Shown here in pieces: positions 1-6,254 of a DNA stretch of 13,759 nt. Source of the stretch: JANNVZ01 sp031418455 (GTDB taxonomy: Bacteria > Bacteroidota > Bacteroidia > Flavobacteriales_D > Sanyastnellaceae); assembly GCA_031418455.1 (NCBI GenBank), contig JANOXJ010000031.1, forward strand, positions 1 through 13,759. Direction: 5' to 3'. The position numbers and the translations under genes are program-made. The notes under the pieces are model-generated. The model did no database searches. It saw nothing but the letters and a program-made list of their open reading frames with translations, and had not been told where the DNA came from. How positions within the stretch are numbered: the first letter of the stretch is position 1; each line of letters begins with the position of its first letter.

Positions 1-110
1 CCCGGAAACTTAGCCGCTGCTTTGTCAGCATCTGCCTGGGTCATGGTTACCATTTTAGAAGCGCTACACCCGGCAAGTACAATCATTGAAACTATATATA
101 ACTTTTTCAT
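1..110 (-). CDS. Small lipoprotein, 5' end only (possible cytochrome c-like)
   Basis: Reading the minus strand from an ATG at 108-110 gives 36 codons running off the left edge. The protein opens with MKKLYIVSMIVLAGC, a lipoprotein signal with lipobox L-A-G-C and the acylated Cys at residue 15, followed by an Ala/Asp-rich stretch ending in AAAKFPG. This part is seen directly. The phrase 'ADADKAAAKFPG' resembles the region just before the haem-binding CxxCH of small c-type cytochrome lipoproteins in Bacteroidota, but the haem motif would lie outside the window, so that identity is a guess from memory. A TAnnTTTG match about 32 bases upstream supports the start. It is divergent from the GAPDH gene. 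The lipoprotein call is firm; the function is not. Confidence 0.7.
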   Translation of the reverse strand, partial: MKKLYIVSMIVLAGCSASKMVTMTQADADKAAAKFP

Positions 111-141
111 ATTAGACTATTTGGTTAAAAGATTAATGAAA

Positions 142-149
142 CAAATTTA
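142..149 (-). promoter_or_regulatory. Candidate -7 promoter element of the left-edge lipoprotein
   Basis: The minus strand reads TAAATTTG here, an exact match to the Bacteroidota -7 consensus TAnnTTTG. It sits about 32 bases upstream of the lipoprotein ATG at 110, which would give a 5' leader of roughly 25 bases. No clear -33 TTTG is seen at the usual 19-20 base spacing, so the call rests on one half-site. Confidence 0.35.
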
Positions 150-346
150 TGCATTCAGAGTGTAAAGTGAGTTTATTAATTAATACTCCATGTTGTTATA
201 GAAATGAGACTTAGAATTGGAACCGTTGGACTAGCTGATTATTGTCAGCCTTTAGCTCATAATGCGCTGAAATAACAGTGAATACAAGTTGTCTGGCTTG
301 CTTAAGATTCCCTTTAGGTGGTATCAATTATTGTGGCTAGTACTCT

Positions 347-354
347 TACATTTG
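347..354 (+). promoter_or_regulatory. Candidate -7 promoter element of GAPDH
   Basis: TACATTTG matches the Bacteroidota -7 consensus TAnnTTTG exactly and is followed by CACC. It lies 81 bases upstream of the GAPDH ATG, implying a leader of about 75 bases that ends in an A/T-rich, Shine-Dalgarno-free stretch. The nearest TTG upstream (331-333) is too close (13 bases) to be a standard -33 box, so the assignment is tentative. Confidence 0.4.
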
Positions 355-435
355 CACCCTCCAAAAGTTGGTCAATGAATACCGCTTTGGATTTTAGTTT
401 ATTATTTAATTAATTTAAAACTTTTTAAAAACAAC

Positions 436-1899
436 ATGGCACAATCAACTCTGGCCCCTGACACTTACAGCAATGAACTGAAGGTGTATGTGAATCAAGA
501 GAAAGCCGCTGTAGACTTGCTCAACAGTGTAGGCAAACTGCTTTTTGACAAAAGCATAGAATTGGTACTTTTTAGAAACCACATGGTGGACATAAGCCCA
601 TCAGAAGTACTTAGACTGCACAAGTATGCAGCCGAAGTGGTTACAAAGCCCATTAGCATATTTGACACAGCTGACTTAGCTCGTGGCTTGTATGAAATGG
701 AACTTGCTCCTGCCAAAATTGACATTGGCAAATTGGCCAGCGAATGGTTAACAGAGCGCGACCATTTCAAAACTCAAAAGGAATTCTTAACAGAAAAACT
801 GCGCAACTTCATGGTAGAAGCAGGTGCAGATTTAGAACCACGCGATGTGGTATTGTTTGGTTTTGGCCGCATAGGCCGCCTTGCTGCACGCGAACTTGTA
901 AAACAAGCAGGTAAGGGCCAGCAGCTTCGTCTGCGTGCCATAGTAACCCGCGAGGACGATGAACTAAGCCTTAAGAAACGCGCTGCACTTTTCGAAAACG
1001 ATTCAGTACATGGCCGCTTTAAAGGCACTGTGGATATAGATTATGAAAACAAATGCCTGCTTATAAACGGACAGCGCATTTATATGATAGGTGCTAAAGA
1101 CCCAGGTGCTATTGATTATACAAGCTATGGTATCAATAACGCATTGCTAATAGACAACACAGGTGTGTTTAAAGACCGCACTGCCCTTGGCATTCACTTA
1201 TTGGCAAAGGGTGTAGACAAAGTAATATTAACAGCACCTGGTAAGGAAGTGCCAAACATTGTGTACGGCATCAACCACCGCGATTTGGACATAGAAAACG
1301 AAACAATTTTCTCTGCTGCAAGCTGCACTACCAATGCTATATGCCCAATACTAAAAAGTGTGAATGATACTTTGCATATAGACAAAGGACATATAGAAAC
1401 TGTGCATGCATACACCAACGACCAAAATCTGTTGGACAATATGCACAAAAAGAGCCGCAGAGGACGCAGCGCTGCGGTAAATATGGTAATTACCGAAACA
1501 GGTGCAGGCAAAGCTGTAACCAAAGTAATACCAGACTTAGCCAATAAACTTACTGCTAATGCTGTGCGTGTGCCCACGCCCAATGGCTCATTAGCCATTA
1601 TACACGCATACGTAGACAAGGCTACCACGCGCGATGAGGTAAACGCCATAGTGCGCAAAGCTGCCTTGGAAGGCGATTTGGTAAACCAGATTTATTATAG
1701 CATTAGCGAGGAGCTAGTAAGCTCTGATATAGTGGGCAACGACTGCTGCTCAGTATTTGACTCGCAAGCTACTATTGTAAGTCCTGATGGCAAAGGAGTG
1801 GTGCTATACGTATGGTATGACAATGAATTTGGTTATACCAAACAAGTAATTCGCCTTGCCAAATATGTGGCTAAAGTGCGCAGAAATATTTACTATTGA
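436..1899 (+). CDS. gap: Glyceraldehyde-3-phosphate dehydrogenase, long N-terminally extended form
   Basis: This enzyme interconverts glyceraldehyde-3-phosphate and 1,3-bisphosphoglycerate in cytoplasmic glycolysis/gluconeogenesis. At 487 residues it is about 150 longer than the common 330-340-residue GAPDH. The extra length is an N-terminal, largely helical region (about 1-135) before the Rossmann motif GFGRIGR (142-148). The catalytic Cys is C297 in ASCTTN and the general base is H324 in HAYTNDQ. RVPTPNGS (378-384) and WYDNEFGYT (460-468) are also canonical. This matches the long GAPDH family shared by Bacteroidota and some Gammaproteobacteria. At the end of the second beta strand, where NAD-specific enzymes carry Asp (IND), this protein reads AIVTRED, so NADP use is possible; that is an inference. 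The gene stands alone with its own terminator. The family call is secure; physiological direction and cofactor are not. Confidence 0.95.
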   Translation: MAQSTLAPDTYSNELKVYVNQEKAAVDLLNSVGKLLFDKSIELVLFRNHMVDISPSEVLRLHKYAAEVVTKPISIFDTADLARGLYEMELAPAKIDIGKLASEWLTERDHFKTQKEFLTEKLRNFMVEAGADLEPRDVVLFGFGRIGRLAARELVKQAGKGQQLRLRAIVTREDDELSLKKRAALFENDSVHGRFKGTVDIDYENKCLLINGQRIYMIGAKDPGAIDYTSYGINNALLIDNTGVFKDRTALGIHLLAKGVDKVILTAPGKEVPNIVYGINHRDLDIENETIFSAASCTTNAICPILKSVNDTLHIDKGHIETVHAYTNDQNLLDNMHKKSRRGRSAAVNMVITETGAGKAVTKVIPDLANKLTANAVRVPTPNGSLAIIHAYVDKATTRDEVNAIVRKAALEGDLVNQIYYSISEELVSSDIVGNDCCSVFDSQATIVSPDGKGVVLYVWYDNEFGYTKQVIRLAKYVAKVRRNIYY

Positions 1900-1929
1900 T
1901 TTAAGGTCATAATAGATTTTATTTATATA

Positions 1930-1960
1930 AAAAGCCTCTGCATAGCAGAGGCTTTTTTTT
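1930..1960 (+). terminator. Intrinsic terminator of GAPDH
   Basis: A perfect 12-bp stem (AAAAGCCTCTGC at 1930-1941 with GCAGAGGCTTTT at 1945-1956) closes a 3-base loop ATA and runs into a T tract ending at 1960. It lies 30 bases after the GAPDH stop codon and separates this gene from the outer-membrane protein downstream. Confidence 0.93.
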
Positions 1961-2119
1961 TATAAATCATTTGCCGCATTGTATGTGTTTTATGCATGGG
2001 TTGCAAGCATGAATACTCTTTCATAATTAAATGATACAACTATAAACTCTAATTGTGTAACACGTGGCCTTATTAATAATTGCAGCTTTGTGCCATTAAT
2101 CAATTATACAAGATTCAAG

Positions 2120-2872
2120 ATGAAAACACTTACAAAAACTATGGTAGCTGCCATATCAATATCAGCACTTTTAATGACTGGTGCTTTTAGTGCTAATGCA
2201 CAAGAAACCCCTGCACCAGCAACTGCGCCTGCGCCTGCTCCTGCTGCTGCAGCAACTGTAGATGCTGTTGATACGCATGCCGAAGTAGGGTTTAGATACA
2301 TGCCAACTTTTACTTCCTTCAATATGCAAACTTCTACCGGAGGTGAGGTAAGCGGAAGTGTAATATTAGGTAATGGAGTAGGTATGTTTCTAGGATTTAA
2401 TTTTACTGATAATGTTGGAGTTCAGGGTGAAGTTATTTACACATCCATTTCTCAGAAATATGTTGATGACAACATAGAACGAAGAGTTAATTTGAAGTAT
2501 GTTAACATACCTATTCTACTTTCATTAAACACAGGAAAATCTAATATGGTTAACTTTAATATTTCTGCAGGACCTCAAATTGGATTTAATGTTGGTAGCA
2601 GCATGTCTATATCTAGTAGCAACGACACTATCACAATGGTTCCAATTTTGGTAGTTAGAAAAAATGATTTGGGCTTTGCTTATGGAGCAGGCCTTGATTT
2701 TGCTCTAAATCCAATGCGCACAATACGTTTGGGATTTGGATACCGTGGCGTTATTGGCTTGTTGGATGTGAGTGGCACTAGTAAGTCTATCACCACTGAC
2801 TCTTACTATTTGCTTGAGCGCACCCGCATTAGAACCAATGCAGGCTATATAGGATTATCTTTTATGTTCTAA
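2120..2872 (+). CDS. Porin-family outer-membrane beta-barrel protein
   Basis: A 250-residue exported protein. Residues 1-27 form a signal peptide (MKTLTKTMVAAIS..., cleavage probable after A-N-A). A low-complexity Ala/Pro linker follows (about 28-46), then alternating hydrophobic/polar strands typical of an 8- to 10-strand barrel ('EVGFRYMP', 'GMFLGFNFTDNVGVQGEV', 'YVNIPILLSLN', 'FAYGAGLDFAL'), ending in Phe as expected for Bam-dependent barrels. It fits the OMP_b-brl_2/porin family common in Bacteroidota; the role could be structural or transport, and no substrate can be read. An in-frame GTG at 2090 would add ten residues before the signal peptide, so I chose the ATG at 2120. A terminator follows, so the gene is probably monocistronic. 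Confidence 0.88.
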   Translation: MKTLTKTMVAAISISALLMTGAFSANAQETPAPATAPAPAPAAAATVDAVDTHAEVGFRYMPTFTSFNMQTSTGGEVSGSVILGNGVGMFLGFNFTDNVGVQGEVIYTSISQKYVDDNIERRVNLKYVNIPILLSLNTGKSNMVNFNISAGPQIGFNVGSSMSISSSNDTITMVPILVVRKNDLGFAYGAGLDFALNPMRTIRLGFGYRGVIGLLDVSGTSKSITTDSYYLLERTRIRTNAGYIGLSFMF

Positions 2873-2898
2873 CTACTTATTTCATTTAAGCTATGCCT

Positions 2899-2934
2899 AA
2901 AGTCCTCACCCATTGTGGTTGTAGGACTTTTTGC
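2899..2934 (+). terminator. Intrinsic terminator of the outer-membrane protein gene
   Basis: AAAGTCCT (2899-2906) pairs with AGGACTTT (2923-2930), with a smaller inner ACC/GGT pairing in the 16-base loop, followed by more T residues. It starts 27 bases after the stop codon. Confidence 0.8.
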
Positions 2935-3001
2935 TTTCTAAAGAATTAAGGTGTAGCTTTATGAGCGTTATTACAAATTAAGAAACTAAAAAAAAACTAC
3001 A

Positions 3002-3565
3002 ATGAAAAAGCCGCTAATAATAATAGGAATAGTATTGCTAGTGATAGGTACTTTTTTAATTATAAGAAACTATAATTTGAAACAGGCAATAGAGGAAGAA
3101 GAAGAGGAAATTGAAACCGAGGAGATGGTAACCAGCGAGGTGGAAGAGGCTGTAGATGATACGGTGGAAGTAAAAGCAGATTCGATTAATGCGAAACCTA
3201 AAGTGACCCTAAAGCTGGTTGTAAACGACCTAACCTCGGCCAGTGCACCTGTAGTAGTACATGTGTATAAATCCAACAAGCATTTTCTTAAGCCTAAAGG
3301 CAGGGTTAAGGTATATAAATTTACACCTAATAGCACCACCCTTAATGCCACATTGGAGGGATTAAAATTTGGTGAATATGCCATAGTAATATATCAGGAT
3401 ATGAATAGCAATGGAATTATGGACAGGAATGTGTTTGGTTTACCTACGGAGGGTTATGCCCTTTCAAACAATTTTAGACCAAAAACTGGCGCACCCAATT
3501 ATGATGATTGTAAGTTTAAATTTTCAGAATCGTTAGATTTAGTGAGTGTAAATCTGATTGACTAG
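3002..3565 (+). CDS. Membrane-anchored DUF2141 protein
   Basis: 187 residues. One N-terminal hydrophobic helix (about 4-22, MKKPLIIIGIVLLVIG...) has no signal-peptidase or lipobox site, so it looks like a membrane anchor rather than a cleaved signal. A strongly acidic linker follows (about 31-60, with a run of six Glu), then a domain from about 66 that carries the DUF2141 hallmarks: YAIVIYQDMNSNGIMD (126-141), GLPTEGYALSNN (146-157) and PNYDDCKF. The D-x-N-x-N-G-x-x-D segment at 133-141 resembles a calcium-binding loop. DUF2141 has no established biochemical role; the proteins are generally extracytoplasmic. The ATG follows an A-rich stretch without Shine-Dalgarno. I see no strong terminator after it. 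Domain call firm, function unknown. Confidence 0.85.
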   Translation: MKKPLIIIGIVLLVIGTFLIIRNYNLKQAIEEEEEEIETEEMVTSEVEEAVDDTVEVKADSINAKPKVTLKLVVNDLTSASAPVVVHVYKSNKHFLKPKGRVKVYKFTPNSTTLNATLEGLKFGEYAIVIYQDMNSNGIMDRNVFGLPTEGYALSNNFRPKTGAPNYDDCKFKFSESLDLVSVNLID

Positions 3566-3675
3566 CGCGTTGAAGAATGTTATAAATGTTTCAAAGAATT
3601 ATGCAACATTTCCATGATTAGTATGTAGCAACTTGCACGGTAATAACAAAGTTACACCCTAAAAAAATACATATT

Positions 3676-3861
3676 ATGAATACTACAGAAATGGCAGGAA
3701 AATGGAAGGAACAAATGGGCAAGCTGAAACAAAAATTCGCTATTCTTACTGACGATGATTTAATGATCTTAGAAGGTAAAAAGGACGAAATGTTGGGAAG
3801 GCTACAAGTTAAACTCGGAAAAACAAAAGAAGAAATTCATGCAATAATTGAAGGTCTTTAA
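3676..3861 (+). CDS. CsbD-like small stress protein
   Basis: A 61-residue, highly charged, cytoplasmic helical protein. It has the CsbD family layout: GKWKEQMGKLKQKF (8-21), LTDDDLMILEGKKDEMLGRL (24-43), then LGKTKEEI (47-54). CsbD proteins are general-stress proteins (sigma-B controlled in Bacillus subtilis) of unknown biochemical role. The length is normal for the family. It sits between the DUF2141 gene and another small stress-type gene, with a long hairpin 17 bases after its stop, so it probably has its own transcript. No Shine-Dalgarno is visible before the ATG. Confidence 0.92.
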   Translation: MNTTEMAGKWKEQMGKLKQKFAILTDDDLMILEGKKDEMLGRLQVKLGKTKEEIHAIIEGL

Positions 3862-3877
3862 ACTTTGTTCTAAATGT

Positions 3878-3915
3878 AAATAAATCGTCTGGTATCGGTA
3901 CCGGACGATTTATTT
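3878..3915 (+). terminator. Long hairpin terminator after the CsbD-like gene
   Basis: A 17-bp stem (3878-3894 with 3899-3915) has one G-T wobble and a four-base loop TCGG. The base of the stem is AAATAAA/TTTATTT, so a broken T tract is part of the stem. This makes it weaker as a classical terminator but a very stable mRNA 3' end, and it could work on both strands. Confidence 0.8.
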
Positions 3916-4031
3916 CTCTTAGTTAATTCTAATTTGGAAATGGCGAGTTTTCTACTCAGTTTTATTTTCGAATATTTAATTACCACCTCGGTTGTAATTA
4001 ATTCAATTATCAATCTTTAATACTAAACATC

Positions 4032-4184
4032 ATGGGAAATTTATTATACATAATAGCAGTGTTGCTTATACTTTTTTGGGCTATTGGTTATTTTGCTTAT
4101 AGCGCAGGTGGCCTTATTCATATTCTTTTAGTCATTGCCGTTATAGCAGTGCTTTTAAGAGTTATTTCTGGCAATAAAGTATAA
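4032..4184 (+). CDS. Small two-helix membrane protein, lmo0937 type
   Basis: A 50-residue ORF (MGNLLYIIAVLLILF...ISGNKV) with two hydrophobic helices, about 4-22 and 28-43, joined by the turn YSAGGLIH. The pattern of a tryptophan in the first helix, a G-G-x-I-H-x-L-L-V-I centre and a basic tail matches the 'lmo0937 family membrane protein' group. Those proteins are widespread, are often found beside stress genes and have no known function. The ATG is preceded by TAATACTAAACATC without Shine-Dalgarno, and a strong terminator follows. Being next to the CsbD-like gene fits a shared stress theme. The gene is short but coding evidence is good: the family pattern is clear and it has its own terminator. 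Confidence 0.85.
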   Translation: MGNLLYIIAVLLILFWAIGYFAYSAGGLIHILLVIAVIAVLLRVISGNKV

Positions 4185-4216
4185 AACACTTTTTGGGCGC
4201 ATCGCCTTCGTCATTC

Positions 4217-4268
4217 AATCTGGCTTTGAACAAACAATGTGCTATTGTTCAACAGCCGGATTTTTTTA
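4217..4268 (+). terminator. Intrinsic terminator of the lmo0937-type gene
   Basis: AATCTGGCT plus TTGAACAA (4217-4233) pairs with TTGTTCAA plus AGCCGGATT (4245-4262), giving a 17-bp stem with one bulged C (4253) and one wobble, then a run of seven or more T. Within the loop, ACAAT (4234-4238) could pair instead with ATTGT (4244-4248), so two inner conformations are possible. Confidence 0.88.
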
Positions 4269-4477
4269 TTTTCCAAAATAGTATGATTTAATCTCAAATA
4301 TTCTAAGATTAAAGGAATTGCTACTCAGCAGATTGTATGGCGGCAGGTATGGTTTTCATTCTCTTATTGACTTTAGTCAGTTCATATTCACTAGCAAGGA
4401 CGTACATTCGCGCGCTTTTTTAGAAGAGATAATAAAGGCACTTTAATTACAAAAACAATCTTAAACAATAAAAAAAA
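4269..4477 (+). other. Leader region of the peroxiredoxin gene
   Basis: About 209 non-coding bases between a terminator and the peroxiredoxin start. TACATTCG at 4403-4410 differs by one base from the TAnnTTTG -7 element and lies 68 bases before the ATG; a -33 box is not evident. The last 40 bases are A-rich, ending in a run of eight A before the ATG, with no Shine-Dalgarno. No ORF, RNA gene or recognisable regulator site is visible. Confidence 0.45.
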
Positions 4478-5113
4478 ATGGGAGTATTAGTAGGTCGTAA
4501 GGCACCTTCGTTCAAAGCAAATGCTGTAGTAAACGGTGGCGAGTTTGTAAACAATTTTTCGCTTGACCAGTACTTGGGAAAGAAGTATGTAGTTTTCTTT
4601 TTCTATCCTAAGGATTTTACGTTTGTATGTCCTACGGAATTGCACGCATTTCAAAATGAAATAGCGGCTTTTGAAAGCAGAGACTGCGCAGTGGTGGCAT
4701 GCAGCACCGACACTGAACAGAGCCACTGGGGCTGGATGCAGGTGGACAAGAAAAATGGTGGCATAAAAGGGATAAAGTATCCCATAGTGGCCGACACAAA
4801 TAAATCTATATCAGCAAATTTTGACGTGCTTAATGGCGAGTTCTTTTTTAATGAAGATGGAATGATGGAAGCATCGTCAGAATTAATTGCTTATCGTGGC
4901 CTTTTTATTATAGACAAAGAAGGTGTTGTACAACATCAATTGGTAAACAATTTGCCTATTGGCAGAAGCACAGAAGAAGCTCTTCGTGTATTGGATGCAC
5001 TTATATTCTCTGAAGAGAATGGTGAGGTGTGCCCTGCTAACTGGAGTGCCGGTAAAGTGGGTATGTCAGAAACACACGAAAGTGTTGCCAGCTATTTAGC
5101 GGCCAATAACTAA
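4478..5113 (+). CDS. Typical 2-Cys peroxiredoxin (AhpC/TSA family)
   Basis: A 211-residue cytoplasmic thiol peroxidase that reduces H2O2, organic peroxides and peroxynitrite. The peroxidatic Cys is C51 in FYPKDFTFVCPTE, with T48 and R140 (in YRGLFIID) completing the active site. The resolving Cys is C185 in GEVCPANW. Full length for the family. The loop usually written GGxG in overoxidation-sensitive enzymes reads GGIKGIKYP (94-102), and the C-terminus ends SYLAANN with no YF motif, so this is probably a robust, bacterial-type enzyme (inference). No dedicated reductase such as AhpF is adjacent, so electrons probably come from thioredoxin. The terminator downstream makes it monocistronic. Confidence 0.95.
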   Translation: MGVLVGRKAPSFKANAVVNGGEFVNNFSLDQYLGKKYVVFFFYPKDFTFVCPTELHAFQNEIAAFESRDCAVVACSTDTEQSHWGWMQVDKKNGGIKGIKYPIVADTNKSISANFDVLNGEFFFNEDGMMEASSELIAYRGLFIIDKEGVVQHQLVNNLPIGRSTEEALRVLDALIFSEENGEVCPANWSAGKVGMSETHESVASYLAANN

Positions 5114-5133
5114 TCGAAAATAGTTTTACGTAT

Positions 5134-5167
5134 AAAAAAGGCATCTTAGAAATAAGATGCCTTTTTT
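5134..5167. terminator. Bidirectional terminator between peroxiredoxin and DUF4249 genes
   Basis: A perfect 15-bp stem (5134-5148 with 5153-5167) with a GAAA loop. The stem base is six A on the left and six T on the right, so each strand reads a GC-containing hairpin followed by a T tract. It lies 20 bases after the peroxiredoxin stop and about 50 bases after the DUF4249 stop on the other strand, so it can end both converging transcripts. Confidence 0.92.
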
Positions 5168-5215
5168 ATTTTATTGATAAGAAGGTATGTTTGATACACG
5201 GTGTTGAGTTAATAT

Positions 5216-6214
5216 CTAATAACAAGCTACGGTATCATAAACAGCTCCGTAGCCTATGAATGCACCAAGACCACCTGTTACGTTGGTTTGCAAATTGGCA
5301 GGTATGGCAAAGGGGCTACCTTGATTGACTATTTGGTCTTCAAAACTGTTTATGAAACGATATGCGAGACGGTCCATAGTGCAACCGCGCACTACTACTG
5401 TGTCGCCTATTTTAAAAAATCCACTTTCTATATTCAGGTCGTCAAATTTGCCTGTATTAGGCTCATCGCCACGATAAAATGCAAACTCAAAACTTAGCCC
5501 GTTAAAAAAAGTGTCGTCATTTACAGAACCCAAAGGAGCTATAAATCGATTGTCTTTTTGCTGGCCGCGCAAGTTTTCTTCTGGCACCCACATAGGGTAA
5601 TGGTTTATGCGTTTTGCAAACCAGCGGTAGGCATTGCCCAAGGTGTCGGGGTCGGTTAGGTTGGCAAACAGGAAGCCGAGGCTGTCGTTGGGCAAAGAGC
5701 TTATTACTTCAAATCGTACATCTTCTAATTCTACCGTTTCGGGTATTTTGGTAGTGCTTTCCAAGTGGTGTGTGCCATAGTCCACTGTTAGTGAGTATTG
5801 TGTTCCGGCAGTACCTACCAAATTAAATGTAGTGTATGCACATACGTCAAATGCTTCCAACTGGCCCACTGGTATGCCTAGTATTTCGCTCACATCGTCT
5901 TGCAAATCGGGCGGTAGCTCCGATAAGCAGAGCGGTGTGAGTGTATAGGTAGTGGTGCCATCGCTTATGGTGGCCACCACATTCTCATCGCGTATGTAAG
6001 TAGCTGCTATAGACTCCAGGCTTGTGGGTTGGAAATAGCCCTGTGTCCACGAAAGGAAAATGATAGGTGGTTGGTCGTTAAAGATGGTGCCTTCTACCAC
6101 AATTTTTGCAGGGGCAGAGGGGAGGTCCACCGTTATTTCCTTTTCGCAAGATTGCAGCATAGCTGCAATAAGCACTATAAAAAAAGGAATTGCTAATTTG
6201 ATTGACCTATACAT
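5216..6214 (-). CDS. DUF4249-domain lipoprotein
   Basis: 332 residues from the ATG at 6212-6214. An in-frame ATG at 6280 would add 22 residues in front of the signal and overlap the upstream gene, so I rejected it. Residues 1-22 are a lipoprotein signal (MYRSIKLAIPFFIVLIAAML), lipobox L-Q-S-C with acylated C23. The mature N-terminus EKEITVDLPSAPAKIVVEG is the DUF4249 hallmark, and the C-terminal 'GAFIGYGAVYDTV' also fits. The family is largely confined to Bacteroidota, is surface or periplasmic, and is often encoded beside a TonB-dependent receptor. None is seen here: the gene follows the oxidoreductase with a 40-base gap. Function unknown. C-terminal C331 and internal cysteines may pair (inference). 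Confidence 0.87.
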   Translation of the reverse strand: MYRSIKLAIPFFIVLIAAMLQSCEKEITVDLPSAPAKIVVEGTIFNDQPPIIFLSWTQGYFQPTSLESIAATYIRDENVVATISDGTTTYTLTPLCLSELPPDLQDDVSEILGIPVGQLEAFDVCAYTTFNLVGTAGTQYSLTVDYGTHHLESTTKIPETVELEDVRFEVISSLPNDSLGFLFANLTDPDTLGNAYRWFAKRINHYPMWVPEENLRGQQKDNRFIAPLGSVNDDTFFNGLSFEFAFYRGDEPNTGKFDDLNIESGFFKIGDTVVVRGCTMDRLAYRFINSFEDQIVNQGSPFAIPANLQTNVTGGLGAFIGYGAVYDTVACY

Positions 6215-6254
6215 GAATGATTTTAAGAAAAGATAAAAATTGAATAAAGGTAAT

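Larger units (their letters stand above)
111..435. other. Intergenic region between divergent genes
   Basis: These 325 bases separate the divergent lipoprotein and GAPDH genes. I see no credible ORF or RNA gene. They hold one -7-like element for each direction (142-149 minus, 347-354 plus) and a small hairpin GCTGA-TTATTG-TCAGC at 234-249 that is too short to interpret. The last 45 bases before the GAPDH ATG are nearly pure A/T with no Shine-Dalgarno, as is usual for highly expressed genes in this phylum. Confidence 0.6.

Noticed and set aside
234..249. Small hairpin upstream of GAPDH as a riboswitch or attenuator
   Set aside because: It has only five base pairs, lies upstream of the likely promoter at 347-354, and has no recognisable riboswitch core.
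1194..1658. 154-codon minus-strand ORF inside the GAPDH gene
   Set aside because: It is antisense to the catalytic domain of GAPDH and shows no independent features.
2090..2119. GTG start giving the outer-membrane protein ten more residues
   Set aside because: The extra residues would precede a complete signal peptide that starts at the ATG at 2120.
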